Assembly: GCA_015709595.1 (NCBI GenBank)
Contig: CP054178.1
Span: 2,671,205 to 2,735,204, forward strand
DNA length: 64,000 bases
Direction: 5' to 3'
From: Phycisphaeraceae bacterium
GTDB taxonomy: Bacteria > Planctomycetota > Phycisphaerae > Phycisphaerales > SM1A02
Part shown: positions 17,801 to 27,663 of the stretch, piece by piece
How the letters are laid out: the number at the start of each line of letters is the position of its first letter
Position numbering within the stretch: the stretch's first letter is position 1
The notes under the pieces: generated by a model
Databases searched by the model: none
What the model saw: the letters and a program-made list of their open reading frames with translations, nothing else
Told to the model about the DNA's origin: nothing
Program-made: the position numbers and the translations under genes

Positions 17801-18214
17801 GCCCTCGATCGATCCCTCGAAGAACAGCACCTCGCGTCCGGCGTCGTCCGTGCCGAAGCCGGTCAGCGACACCGGGCGATCCAGACGCAGCACCTGGCGC
17901 ACGCCGGTGCCGTCGGCGTTCATGATGAAGAGATTGCGGTCGCCGGTTCGGTTGGATTCAAAGGCGATGCGCTTTCCGTCGCGGCTCCAGGCGCTGCGGG
18001 TGTCGTCGGCGGGGTGGGCGGTCAGACGCAGCGCGTGGCCGCCGGAACTGCCGACCTTCCACAGGTCCCCGCGCCAGGAAAACACGATCTCGCGCCCGTC
18101 TGGACTGATCGAGGGGTAGCGGGGCAGGTCCACGTTGCCATTCGCGGCCGAAGCCGGCGCGGCGGACATCGACACCATCAGCACCATCAGCCACGTCGCA
18201 GGAGCACGCCGCAT
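14837..18214 (-). CDS. Tricorn-like protease, S41 family
   Basis: A 1125-residue peptidase related to archaeal tricorn, which degrades oligopeptides. A signal peptide (WLMVLMVSMSAAPASAANG) implies export. Two blocks of WD40/TolB-like propeller repeats follow (ISPDGREIVFSWRGDLW; SWSPDG-type repeats), separated near 460-510 by a Pro/Glu/Lys linker (EEPRKEEPKKEEPKKPDP). Then come the C1 helical domain, a PDZ domain (RLGVRYEVVDNGFRVTHVIPR) and the S41 core, with the nucleophile Ser in EKSFSNAE and the DVRNNGGGST segment. The start is set by GGAGA 7 nt upstream of ATG 18214. It lies 31 bp after a MalK-type ATPase gene. Confidence 0.93.
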   Translation of the reverse strand: MRRAPATWLMVLMVSMSAAPASAANGNVDLPRYPSISPDGREIVFSWRGDLWKVGSSGGHALRLTAHPADDTRSAWSRDGKRIAFESNRTGDRNLFIMNADGTGVRQVLRLDRPVSLTGFGTDDAGREVLFFEGSIEGDVYRAPRPYMVPTEGGALRRVHDAFGAEPSQSADGSTVAFTRGGSAWSRRGYRGPDNRNVWTFNRSNGAFTQLTTYDGNDGKALWGAGRTIYFLSDRDFGCVNLFRMSADDGERALARATSFQDRDIWDYDVAADGATAVLVAWDTLYTLDLRNQNAEPRPLTITAGEDESDNIQLLTVDRRVSEAALSPDGKVMAVVAYGEVYVRNVESGSPTRRVTASHAREKDIAWSPDGSRLYFVSDSDGTESIYAATVAVTRGEIKASFDEAARPRPAAPVEESKPAADPPSEGAAAGQGEQAGQEEPRKEEPKKEEPKKPDPATRWHDAVTFTIEPVVVTSAHDRAPRPSPDGRWLSFRRGRGDIVIRDLTTGDERTFLTGWDFSIDWRWTDDSRHILYSVNDRNFNADVWLAPADGSSPPVNLSRHPDNDEQPRLSADGKVLAFVSERLNEEYDVWMVFLDRNLEAMAPVDREKYFKEAIDAAKKRKPLAISDKPADPPAGRTYDTDDAYLRLRRASNIGGSERNLEITPAGDRLVFTSSGETSGLFSIKWDGSDQKRLHSSVSVQHLTVTGDKVVFVDGGRAGMVPVNGGSVEYIDISDRMRIDLQQQADQKFREAARILGEVFYHPTMKDLDWEGLTTKYLALARQSRTADEFNYVAAYLLGELNGSHLGVNSPGTPSPIREAQGRLGVRYEVVDNGFRVTHVIPRSPAAEGPMALRIGDIITGIDFEPVAPLDTLEARLTGRVGQETAIDVSRTGEDGAATNLRLLLTPVSAGAEVDLQYDAWQRRNQQLVHEWSGGKLGYLHIRGMNAPSLNEFERDLYAAAEGRLGLIIDVRNNGGGSTADLVLSSIMVQPHAYTVPRGADSSVTDGYPQDRLYIQRYIRPVNMMCNEKSFSNAEIVSHAFKTLKRGTLVGQQTYGGVISTGAASLIDGTSVRTPFRGWYLPDGTDMENNGAMPDIVIHQTPEDESRDHDAQLKACVEDLLKRVQ

Positions 18215-18245
18215 GTCATCTCTCCATCCAGACCGGTCAAAGGGC

Positions 18246-19418
<1,173 letters not shown>

Positions 19419-19601
19419 GAGTCGATGGGGGTATGCGGTCAGGCGATGTCGCGCGACACAGCATAGCGGATGGATCGATGGACCGTAGCGGTTATGCGGG
19501 CGAAGTCGAACATGCAGGGCTGGAATCGTCGACCAGGAGCCATGCGCGGGTCGGAACTCGCCGATCAAGAATGCCTCTGTCGTCTTGTGGAGGGCACGCC
19601 G

Positions 19602-19820
19602 ATGCAGAACCGCCCGAATGCCGCCGAACGTCTCCGCCCCTTCATCCAGGCCATGGAACGTTGCATTGATCAGGCCAGGAGTCGTCGCGTGGTGGGCGGT
19701 CGGCCGAACTTCGCCCCGTCGCCGGGACGCCAGCCCCAGGTCGCCGAGCAGGTGACCGCGCCGGCCGGCGAACCGATCCGCGTCAAGGCAAGACCGAAGC
19801 GCGATCTCATTCGCCCCTGA
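19602..19820 (+). CDS. Small conserved-looking hypothetical protein
   Basis: A 72-residue protein ([19 protein letters not shown]) with an N-terminal amphipathic helix ([19 protein letters not shown]) and a basic, Pro-rich tail. ATG 19602 is preceded by GGAGG at 8 nt, the main evidence for the start; the open frame extends further upstream. No domain recognised and no membrane segment. The helix pattern looks like small proteins I associate with Phycisphaerae, but this is recollection rather than a search result. Confidence 0.55.
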   Translation: MQNRPNAAERLRPFIQAMERCIDQARSRRVVGGRPNFAPSPGRQPQVAEQVTAPAGEPIRVKARPKRDLIRP

Positions 19821-20001
19821 GCGGTGCGTCGAGGCGTCGCCGCCGGAACTTCTTCACCAGCCCGCGCACTTCAACCAGACTCCGTCGGTTCGCGCGGCCT
19901 CCAATGAACCGGGACGGCGAATCCACCGATTTACAGCAGGATCACACCTTGCCGCCGTGCGGGCGTTTCGCCGCACCGGGCGTGATGGGAGCATTCGCGC
20001 C

Positions 20002-20463
20002 ATGTGGAACCCGTTTGCACGAAAGGAACGCGAGCAGGATGACGCCGCGGTCGGGTCCGTCGAGGCGGGGTCGTCCAGCCGCCCCCGGGGACACGCGGAG
20101 ATCGCCGAAGTTGAGCACATCGGCGCTACCGCGGTGATCACGCTCACGGTGACCGAGTTGACGGGGGTCGAGGCGGCGGAGCGGCTCACGGAGCTGCTTG
20201 ATCAGCTGGCCGCCGCCGGCTCGATGAACTTCATCCTCGACGTTCAGAACGTGCAGCACATGGACTCCGCATGCCTGGGCACGCTGGTCAAGTCGTTCCG
20301 GGCGCTGGATTCGATCGGCGGACGCATCGCGCTGGTCAATGCCGACCGCAGCGTGCAGTATCTCTTCAAGCTCACCAAGCTGGACCGCGTGTTCCCGATC
20401 TGCGTGGACGTGATGACGGCGCTGAACGTCATCGAGCGCGCCGCAACGCGGGCCGCGGGTTGA
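20002..20463 (+). CDS. STAS-domain protein (anti-sigma factor antagonist-like)
   Basis: A 153-residue cytosolic protein with a single C-terminal STAS domain (about 45-150). The phosphorylation loop reads VQHMDSACLGTLVKSF, retaining the serine that partner kinases modify in SpoIIAA/RsbV-type antagonists. The first 40 residues (WNPFARKEREQDD) are charged and probably disordered. No anti-sigma kinase or phosphatase gene is adjacent, so the partner is encoded elsewhere. ATG 20002 follows GGGAG at 11 nt. Confidence 0.88.
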   Translation: MWNPFARKEREQDDAAVGSVEAGSSSRPRGHAEIAEVEHIGATAVITLTVTELTGVEAAERLTELLDQLAAAGSMNFILDVQNVQHMDSACLGTLVKSFRALDSIGGRIALVNADRSVQYLFKLTKLDRVFPICVDVMTALNVIERAATRAAG

Positions 20464-20514
20464 TTCTCGCCCATCGGCGACTCAATTCGATCGCCGGACG
20501 CGCCGACGCCTGGT

Positions 20515-20913
20515 TCAGGACGCCGCCGCCTCGGCGGGCGTTTCCTCCAGCCGGGTCAGTCCGCGGCGCTGGTCGCGCAGACGACGCGACTTGCCCACCC
20601 GCTCGCGCAGGTAGTACAGCTTGGCCCGGCGGGCGTCGCCGCGGCGGACCACCTCGATCTGGGCGATGCGGGGCGAGTGCAGCGGGAAGATGCGCTCCAC
20701 GCCTTCGTTGGCCACGATGCGGCGCACCGTGATGGTTTCATTCACGCCCCGACCCTTGCGACCGATGAGCACGCCCTGGTAGACCTGGATGCGCTCCTTG
20801 TCGCCTTCCACGATGCGCACGTGGACGTTGAGCGTGTCGCCGATCGTGAACGAGGGAATGTCGCTCTTGAGCTGCGACTGGACGACGGACTCGACGATGG
20901 CCTGCTTGTTCAT
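20515..20913 (-). CDS. rplS: 50S ribosomal protein bL19
   Basis: Ribosomal protein L19, at the interface between the two subunits. The 132-residue product has the family core: VRIVEGDKERIQVYQGVLIGRKGRG, TVRRIVANEGVERIFPLHSP, RAKLYYLRERVGKSRRL. The C-terminal tail (LTRLEETPAEAAAS) is slightly longer than in E. coli. Last gene of the rpsP-trmD-rplS operon, 34 bp after trmD. Confidence 0.98.
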   Translation of the reverse strand: MNKQAIVESVVQSQLKSDIPSFTIGDTLNVHVRIVEGDKERIQVYQGVLIGRKGRGVNETITVRRIVANEGVERIFPLHSPRIAQIEVVRRGDARRAKLYYLRERVGKSRRLRDQRRGLTRLEETPAEAAAS

Positions 20914-20947
20914 GATCGGTCTCTCGTGACGAAAGGCGGAGGGAAGT

Positions 20948-21667
20948 TCAACAGAAGACGATGGCGGCGTCGAGCAGATCGGGACGCCGATCGCGCGTTC
21001 GCTCCAGTCGTTGCCGGTCGCGCCATTGATCCACGGCGGCGTGGTCGCCGCTCAGAAGCACGTCGGGCGCCGCGCGTCCGCGCCACTCGCGCGGGCGGGT
21101 GTAGTGAGGACAGTCGAGCAGTCGTCGCCCGTGCTCGCCCGCCCGGGAGAAGGAATCCTGCGAGGCCGAGTCGGCGTGCCCCAGGGCGCCGGGAAGCAGC
21201 CGCACCACCGCGTCGACCAGCAGCATGGCGGGCAGCTCCCCCCCGGAGACGACGAAATCACCCACGCTGACCTGCAGCGGGTCAAGTTCCTCGATGACGC
21301 GCTCGTCGATGCCTTCATAGTGCCCCGCGATCAGAAGCAGCCGGGGCCTCGATGCGAGTTCCTCGACCAGTTCCTGCGTGAGCGGGCGACCCTGCGGGGT
21401 CAGCAGCACGCGCGTGGCGGGCCGGGGGTCGCGGGCTTCCACGGCGGTGACCGCGTCATACACCGGCTGGCACATCATCACCATGCCGGGACCGCCGCCG
21501 AACGGACGATCATCCACGCGGTTGTGCTTGTCCTGCGTGAAGTCGCGGATGTTGGTGACGTGATACTCCACCACGCCCGAACTCGCCGCGCGGCCGAGGA
21601 TGCTGGCGCTCAGGACGCCATGAAACATCTCGGGAAAGAGCGTCAGGATGTCGATGCGAAGGGACAT
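20948..21667 (-). CDS. trmD: tRNA (guanine-N1-)-methyltransferase
   Basis: Methylates G37 next to the anticodon in tRNAs reading CNN codons, preventing frameshifting. It is a SPOUT-fold dimer. The 239-residue protein starts MSLRIDILTLFPEMF and has RPFGGGPGMVM, LLIAGHYEGIDERV and the knot segment SVGDFVVSGGELPAMLLVDAVVRLLPG, followed by the C-terminal TRP..RG..PDVLLSGDHA motif. It lies between rpsP and rplS; rimM, usual at this place, is missing. ATG 21667 matches the family N-terminus. Confidence 0.97.
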   Translation of the reverse strand: MSLRIDILTLFPEMFHGVLSASILGRAASSGVVEYHVTNIRDFTQDKHNRVDDRPFGGGPGMVMMCQPVYDAVTAVEARDPRPATRVLLTPQGRPLTQELVEELASRPRLLLIAGHYEGIDERVIEELDPLQVSVGDFVVSGGELPAMLLVDAVVRLLPGALGHADSASQDSFSRAGEHGRRLLDCPHYTRPREWRGRAAPDVLLSGDHAAVDQWRDRQRLERTRDRRPDLLDAAIVFC

Positions 21668-21732
21668 CGTTTCGCACTCGAAAACGCGCCGCGGAACGCG
21701 GGTGAGGCGGGTGAACGCCGTCGAGGGAGTGG

Positions 21733-22005
21733 TCAGGAGGCGGCGATCTTCTTGCCGGGCGTCGGGTCGCAGCCGACCTTCTTGAGCAGGTTGGCCACCG
21801 TCTCGCTGGGCTGCGCGCCCACGCTGAGCCAGTAATCCACCCGGGCCACGTTGATCTGCAGCTGCTTGTCCGGCGCCGCGCCCGGATCGTACCAGCCGAG
21901 CTGCTCGATCACCCGCCCGTCGCGGGGCGCTCGCTTGTCCATCGCGTTGAGACGGAAGAAGGGCTGATGCGTGCGGCCCATGCGCTTCAGACGCAGAACA
22001 ACCAT
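21733..22005 (-). CDS. rpsP: 30S ribosomal protein bS16
   Basis: Ribosomal protein S16, needed for assembly of the small subunit. The 90-residue product starts MVVLRLKRMGRTHQPFFRL and keeps RDGRVIEQLGWYDP and QPSETVANLLKK. Start supported by AAAGGAG 7 nt upstream. It heads the rpsP-trmD-rplS operon, with a promoter about 115-145 bp upstream. Confidence 0.98.
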   Translation of the reverse strand: MVVLRLKRMGRTHQPFFRLNAMDKRAPRDGRVIEQLGWYDPGAAPDKQLQINVARVDYWLSVGAQPSETVANLLKKVGCDPTPGKKIAAS

Positions 22006-22120
22006 GCCGTGCTCCTTTCAAGTGCCCGCCTCGCCCGACACGGGCGGCGGGGGCGGGAACCGGGCCAGCGTCGTCAGCCGGGTCGTGCGCCACCGCTTGG
22101 GCGGACAGATGGGGAACGTG

Positions 22121-22148
22121 ACGATAGGCGTGGGGCCGGGCGGATCAA
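22121..22148 (-). promoter_or_regulatory. Sigma70-type promoter of rpsP operon
   Basis: On the minus strand TTGATC (-35, 22148-22143) and TATCGT (-10, 22126-22121) are separated by 16 bp, leaving a leader of roughly 110 nt before rpsP. The long leader could hold regulation, but I see no recognisable riboswitch. Confidence 0.5.
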
Positions 22149-22193
22149 GAGGGTTGACCCGCGGGAAACGGAATCAGAGCGACATCTGAGCCG

Positions 22194-22859
22194 TCACCCC
22201 GGCAGCAGGTCCACCACGAACTGGGTGTAGGCCCGCGTCGCCTCCAGCGCCCCGAGGAACAGCCACACGCCCACCCCGCTGATGAACACCGCCAGCACGA
22301 TGAAGAAACCGGCCATGACGAACTGGGGGTTCTGCATCCACTGATGCCAGCGGAATGAGATGCCGGACAGAATTCCCGACCCGTCCAGGGGAGGGATGGG
22401 CAGCAGGTTCAGTCCCGCCAGGGCCAGGTTCAGAAATGCCCCCACGTGCAGGAAGTAGGTCATGTTCGGCCCCAGCGGGTCGGCCTGAGACCCGTATCGT
22501 GTCCACAGGGCCAGGGCGAACCCCGCGAGAAGGAACAGGACAATGTTCATCGCCGGTCCGGCGCCAGCCACCACGATGCGCCCTCGGCGCTTCCAGCGGT
22601 ATTTGCTCGGGTCCGTGGGCATGAGACCCCAGGCGATGCCGATCAGGGCGAACATCATCAGTGACATCGGCCCCATGTGGACGAGGGGGTTCCACGTCAT
22701 GCGGTGGAGGCGTCGGGGGGTGTCGTCCCCCTGCCACAGGGCCGCCCAGCCGTGCGCCAGTTCGTGCAGGACGATCGAAAAGATCACCCAGAACGCCCAG
22801 CTCACGACGCCGGCCGCGCCCTGATTCTGGTACACGTCGTGGACCCACCATCCGCCCAT
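22194..22859 (-). CDS. Site-2 protease family (M50) membrane metallopeptidase
   Basis: A 221-residue intramembrane zinc protease of the short S2P type without PDZ domain. The first membrane segment carries HELAHG (HExxH) and the third the NLLPIPPLDGSGIL motif with the Asp that completes the zinc site. About five membrane helices are visible. It could cleave membrane-bound regulators, but no candidate substrate is adjacent. Same strand as the small gene upstream; the spacing to rpsP is 188 bp. Confidence 0.92.
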   Translation of the reverse strand: MGGWWVHDVYQNQGAAGVVSWAFWVIFSIVLHELAHGWAALWQGDDTPRRLHRMTWNPLVHMGPMSLMMFALIGIAWGLMPTDPSKYRWKRRGRIVVAGAGPAMNIVLFLLAGFALALWTRYGSQADPLGPNMTYFLHVGAFLNLALAGLNLLPIPPLDGSGILSGISFRWHQWMQNPQFVMAGFFIVLAVFISGVGVWLFLGALEATRAYTQFVVDLLPG

Positions 22860-22901
22860 GGCGCGAGTTTCCGCGACCGGAGGCGGCCGCCGTTGTCCGT
22901 A

Positions 22902-23120
22902 TCAGGATTTCTCGTACACCACCGTCATCAGCACGTCGGAGGGGGCGAACTGCCGGTCACCCATGGACCCGCCCGGCTGCTGTCGAAGCGTCTGCGGGGC
23001 GATGTTGCCGAAGATGTTGAGCACCCTCAGGTTCTGGTTGTCGCGCAGCCAGGCGTTGACTTCATCCTGCAGCTGGGACAGTTCGGTCTCGATGCCCTTG
23101 AACAGCTTGATCTGATGCAC
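22902..23120 (-). CDS. Small conserved hypothetical protein
   Basis: A 72-residue soluble protein. An N-terminal half forms a helix (FKGIETELSQLQDEVNAWL), followed by beta-rich RVLNIFGNIAPQTL and a C-terminal DVLMTVVYEKS strand. I recall similar short proteins in planctomycetes, where they have no assigned function; no motif indicates a reaction. It lies between hpnH and the M50 protease on the same strand, with gaps of 95 and 42 bp. Confidence 0.75.
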   Translation of the reverse strand: MHQIKLFKGIETELSQLQDEVNAWLRDNQNLRVLNIFGNIAPQTLRQQPGGSMGDRQFAPSDVLMTVVYEKS

Positions 23121-23215
23121 GGTCGGTTCCTTGGGGGCGGTGGATTCGGGAAAGCGGCATCTTCGCCTGAAGTCGGGCTTGGGGCAAGTCCCGGACGGGC
23201 GAACGGGACGCGGAC

Positions 23216-24355
<1,140 letters not shown>

Positions 24356-24422
24356 GCTGGTTCTCGGAAGTCGGTCTGGTTCGCGCCCTAGGCAACCCGG
24401 GTGCGCGGGTGGTGAACCTTGC

Positions 24423-24436
24423 CTGTCTTGACAGGT
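24423..24436. promoter_or_regulatory. Perfect 14-bp palindrome between hpnH and sigma gene
   Basis: CCTGTCTTGACAGG is a perfect inverted repeat (CCTGTC-TT-GACAGG) in the divergent region, about 70 bp upstream of hpnH and 185 bp upstream of the sigma gene. It could be an operator. No regulator is known to bind it. Confidence 0.3.
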
Positions 24437-24618
24437 GCTCCACCGTGCGGGCGGGATTGTACCGGCATTCGGCGCTTCCGCGAGGTCGGCGCGATCCAAT
24501 GTCCATCGAGCGTCGTAGCAGAACCATGAATCTGCCGCGCCTGTCGCGCCATCATGCCGTCAGCCGAATGCTCCCGTGGAGCAGCCCCCGGGATACGATG
24601 TGGACCCGGGGCATCGGC

Positions 24619-25227
24619 ATGGCGGACTTCGAGGACAGCCGGACGGACGAGGAACTGCTCGACGACTACTGTCGAGGCGATGACGCCGCCTTCGAAGCCC
24701 TGGTCCGGCGCTACCGCAATGAACTGTTCCACTTCCTGATCCGATTCCTCGGCTCGCGGGCGGCTGCGGAGGACGTGTTCCAGGAGACGTTCCTCCAGAT
24801 TCATCTTTCGGCGCGTTCGTTCGATGTGGAGCGCCGCTTCAAGCCGTGGTTGTTCACCATCGCCGCCAACAAGGCGCGGGACTATCACCGCAAGAGCAAC
24901 CGACGGGCGGCGCTCTCGCTCACCGGAGGCGAGCAGGAGGAGCGGGGAGGGTCGTACATCGACCTGCTCGACGCCGAACTGCCTCGCCCGGAGGAGCCGA
25001 TCCTCGACAGTGAGCGCAGCCGGCTGGTGAAGAGCGTGGTGGATTCGCTGCCCGCGCCGCTGCGGGAAATCCTGGTGCTCTCGTACTTCCAGCGGCTGAG
25101 TTACAACCAGATCGCCGACTCGCTGGCCATTCCCCTGGGGACCGTGAAGAGCCGTCTGCACAGCGCGGTGGCGGCCTTCGCGCGGGCCTGGCGGGCGGCA
25201 CGCGTGCATGACAAGGAAACGCCATGA
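24619..25227 (+). CDS. ECF-type RNA polymerase sigma factor
   Basis: A 202-residue sigma-70 family regulator. Region 2 (about 15-85) reads DDAAFEALVRRYRNELFHFLIRFLG, AEDVFQETFLQIH and RRFKPWLFTIAANKARDYHR. Region 4 (about 130-190) reads LPAPLREILVLSYFQRLSYNQIADSLAIPLGTVKSRLHSA. Its stop overlaps the start of the next gene (ATGA, 25224-25227), which encodes a membrane protein in the place of an anti-sigma factor. ATG 24598 is an in-frame alternative start. Confidence 0.93.
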   Translation: MADFEDSRTDEELLDDYCRGDDAAFEALVRRYRNELFHFLIRFLGSRAAAEDVFQETFLQIHLSARSFDVERRFKPWLFTIAANKARDYHRKSNRRAALSLTGGEQEERGGSYIDLLDAELPRPEEPILDSERSRLVKSVVDSLPAPLREILVLSYFQRLSYNQIADSLAIPLGTVKSRLHSAVAAFARAWRAARVHDKETP

Positions 25228-26108
25228 CCGACCGCAACGACCCGAACAACCCCTTGTCGCCCGAAGATGCCCGCCTGCTTGATGCGCTGGTGGAGTGCAA
25301 CTTTGACCGCAACGCCCTCGAGGGGTTGAACGCCTCCGACCGTGCTCGTGTTGACGCCTTGATGGCCACCTTCGGTCTGCTGGAGGATTACCCCGTCGCC
25401 GACGCCGAGGAAGTGCTGGTGCATGCCACGCTGGCCAGGGTCCGCCGGGCTCGTTCTCGCCGCACGCTGGAGCCGGCGTCCGATCGCACTGGCTGGCGAT
25501 TCCGCGTACCGGACGTGCTGTCGATGGCGGCGCTGGTCCTTATCGGCGTGAGCGTGGCCTGGCCGATTCTCGGCGCCGTGCGCGCCCGCTCGATCGACGC
25601 CCGGTGCGTGGCGAACCTCCGCGCGCTGGGTACGGGCTTCTCGATGTACGCCAACGAACACGAAGGCCGGGTGCCCATCGCCATGGCGGGCTTCGGCAGC
25701 GGAGCGGCCGCGGCGTTCTGGATTGATCCTGTTCCGGTGGCCCAGGCGGGGTACTGCGAGCACGGGCACCTCAACTGTCCAGGACACGATCATGGCATGG
25801 GATACAGCCGCCAGGTGCTGCCCGGCCACGCCCGCGTGGCCTGGCTGACCGGGCCCAGCCGGGCCGTGATGGGCGACCGCAACCCGGTCATCGACGCACG
25901 GGAGAACGCCGTCTTCGCCGATCCATTCACCAACTCCGGCAACCACCGTGGGCGCGGCCAGAACGTGCTGATGCTCGACGGATCGACGCCCTGGCTCGAC
26001 AAACCGCTGGTGGACGCCGACGACAACATCTGGCTGATTCGCGGGCGCAGCTCGCACGAGCCCGGCGCCGTGCCGGAGAACGAGCGGGATACGTTCCTGG
26101 CGCACTGA
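25224..26108 (+). CDS. Membrane-anchored putative anti-sigma factor with H-X-DG tail
   Basis: A 294-residue protein coupled to the upstream sigma gene. Residues 1-90 are a charged, helical cytosolic part lacking the usual HxxxCxxC zinc motif. One membrane helix follows (VLSMAALVLIGVSVAWPIL, near 97-118). The outer part starts ARCVANLRALGTGFSMYANEHEGRVP and ends with NHRGRGQNVLMLDGS, like the H-X9-DG segment of planctomycete pilin-like (DUF1559) proteins but with ten residues between His and DG. Anti-sigma function is inferred from position only. Confidence 0.7.
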   Translation: MTDRNDPNNPLSPEDARLLDALVECNFDRNALEGLNASDRARVDALMATFGLLEDYPVADAEEVLVHATLARVRRARSRRTLEPASDRTGWRFRVPDVLSMAALVLIGVSVAWPILGAVRARSIDARCVANLRALGTGFSMYANEHEGRVPIAMAGFGSGAAAAFWIDPVPVAQAGYCEHGHLNCPGHDHGMGYSRQVLPGHARVAWLTGPSRAVMGDRNPVIDARENAVFADPFTNSGNHRGRGQNVLMLDGSTPWLDKPLVDADDNIWLIRGRSSHEPGAVPENERDTFLAH

Positions 26109-26153
26109 CCGGATCATTCGTCGGTTCCCTGCGTCTTCCGACGGTCCGACCGA

Positions 26154-26181
26154 TTGACGCCTGTCGGTGGGGGGCTATCCT
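26154..26181 (+). promoter_or_regulatory. Sigma70-type promoter of rpmI-rplT
   Basis: TTGACG (26154-26159) and TATCCT (26176-26181) with a 16-bp spacer, 37 nt before the ATG of rpmI. infC, normally upstream, is absent here, so these ribosomal genes have their own promoter. Confidence 0.65.
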
Positions 26182-26218
26182 TCCCTCCCCCCGAAACGGG
26201 GAGACAGGTGCATCCGCC

Positions 26219-26476
26219 ATGCCGAAGAACAAGTCGCACAAGGGCCTGCTCAAGCGCATCCGCGTCTCCAAGAGCGGCCTCGTCAAGGTCGGTCGCGCCT
26301 ATGCGCGCCACCTCAAGAGCCACAAGCCAGCCGCCCTGGTGCGGCAGTACCGGCGAGGCAAGTACCTGACCTCATCCGAGGCCAAGCGTCTGAGCAACAT
26401 GCTGCACACGCGGCTGCGGGGGATTGACGTGCCTCGACCGGCGCGCCGGCGTCGGGTCAAGGCCGAGACGACGTGA
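26219..26476 (+). CDS. rpmI: 50S ribosomal protein bL35
   Basis: Ribosomal protein L35 of 85 residues: MPKNKSHKGLLKRIRVSKSG, KVGRAYARHLKSHKPA, VRQYRRGKYLTSSEAKRL. The C-terminus (VPRPARRRRVKAETT) is longer than the usual 65 residues. Paired with rplT as in most bacteria; infC is not upstream. Confidence 0.96.
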   Translation: MPKNKSHKGLLKRIRVSKSGLVKVGRAYARHLKSHKPAALVRQYRRGKYLTSSEAKRLSNMLHTRLRGIDVPRPARRRRVKAETT

Positions 26477-26565
26477 ACTGATCTGACTCCATTCCCTGCC
26501 CGTCGGGATTCAAGCGCCGGCTGACGATCAGCCGGCCTCCGCCGGACGCCACGAGGAGGCATGAC

Positions 26566-26937
26566 ATGCCCCGTGTACGGAAAGGCGCGGCCCGCACCCA
26601 GGCCCGCCGCAAAATGCTCCGGGCCGCCCGCGGCTATTTCGGCACCAAGAGCCGTCATAAGCAGCAGGCCAAGGTGGCTCTCGTTCGGGCCGGCGTCAAC
26701 GCCTACCGCGACCGTCGGCTCCGCAAGCGTGACTATCGCCGGCTGTGGATCACTCGCATCACCGCCGCCTGCCGCATGCGAGGCACGCGGTACAGCCGTT
26801 TCATGAACGGGCTGGCTCATGCCGGCATCCTGCTCAACCGCAAGATGCTCAGCGAGATCGCCATCAACGACCCCGCCACGTTCGACGCGCTGGTGAAGGT
26901 CGCCGAATCCAAGTCAACCGCTACGGCCGCGGCCTGA
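26566..26937 (+). CDS. rplT: 50S ribosomal protein bL20
   Basis: Ribosomal protein L20, an early assembly protein and, in many bacteria, an autoregulator of its operon. The 123-residue product starts MPRVRKGAARTQARRKML and has ARGYFGTKSR, YRDRRLRKRDYRRLWITRI and NGLAHAGILLNRKMLSEIA. ATG 26566 follows ACGAGGAGG at about 5 nt. It lies 89 bp after rpmI. Confidence 0.98.
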   Translation: MPRVRKGAARTQARRKMLRAARGYFGTKSRHKQQAKVALVRAGVNAYRDRRLRKRDYRRLWITRITAACRMRGTRYSRFMNGLAHAGILLNRKMLSEIAINDPATFDALVKVAESKSTATAAA

Positions 26938-27032
26938 ACCAGACCGTCGGGATCCCTTGCACGCATCGCCCGTTTCGGGTGAAATCACCCCCGCGGGCGG
27001 TCGGATCGGGAGGAGCCGGGCGGAGGATGGCG

Positions 27033-27659
27033 ATGCTTTCGTTTTTCGGACAGGCGGTGCGTGCCTACAAAACCACGGGGGCCATCGCCCCCTCGGGTCC
27101 GGTGCTGGCTCGCGCCATGACGCGCGAACTGGAATCCCACGTCGGCCCCAAGCGCGTGCTGGAAGTCGGCCCCGGTGATGGCGCCTTCACACGCCGCATC
27201 CTCGAACTGCTCAACCCCGGCGACGTGTTTCACGTTGTGGAGATCAATCCGCGCTTCGCCCGCCTGATCGAGGAGAAGCGGCTGGCGCCGTTCCGGGCCA
27301 GGCATCCGGGCATCGAGGTGCGCCTGATCGTCGGCGCGATTCAGGAGGTCGAGCTGGAGGGCCAGTACGACTACGTCATCTGCGGCCTGCCCTTCAACAT
27401 CTTCCCCCTGCACGTGGTGAGCGAAATCTTCCGACACATGATGGCCCACGTGAAGGAAGGCGGCGGCCTGACGTACTTTGAATACCTCGGCATGAAGGCC
27501 ATCAAGATGCCGCTTCTGGGCCGGCGCGGACGCAAACGCCTCAAGCGACGCATCGCGCTGTGCAAGCTGCTCGATCGACGCTATCAGGGCACGCGCGACC
27601 TGGTGTGGCGCAATCTGCCTCCCGCCAACGCGGTTCACCTGCGCGGCCGCGCGGCGTGA
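27033..27659 (+). CDS. SAM-dependent methyltransferase (phospholipid N-methyltransferase-like)
   Basis: A 208-residue methyltransferase. The N-terminal TTGAIAPSGPVLARAM followed by VLEVGPGDGAFTRRIL matches the PmtA/rRNA-dimethylase-like group that methylates phosphatidylethanolamine. HVVEINPRFARLIEE holds the acidic SAM residue and VICGLPFNIFPLHVV the NPPF/LPF-type motif IV. ATG 27033 sits 6 nt after GGAGG; ATG 27027 is too close to it. Membrane-lipid methylation is likely but not proven. Confidence 0.82.
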   Translation: MLSFFGQAVRAYKTTGAIAPSGPVLARAMTRELESHVGPKRVLEVGPGDGAFTRRILELLNPGDVFHVVEINPRFARLIEEKRLAPFRARHPGIEVRLIVGAIQEVELEGQYDYVICGLPFNIFPLHVVSEIFRHMMAHVKEGGGLTYFEYLGMKAIKMPLLGRRGRKRLKRRIALCKLLDRRYQGTRDLVWRNLPPANAVHLRGRAA

Positions 27660-27663
27660 AGAC

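Noticed and set aside
19807-19926. Possible 39-residue basic peptide on the minus strand (VDSPSRFIGGRANRRSLVEV...)
   Set aside because: Resembles the first strand of an ABC ATPase ([11 protein letters not shown]) but is too short, has only a GTG start without ribosome site, and overlaps the end of the small plus-strand gene.
24429-24461. Promoter TTGACA near 24429 for the sigma gene
   Set aside because: The -35-like hexamer is part of the palindrome, and no -10 lies at 16-18 bp (GATTGT would need a 21-bp spacer).
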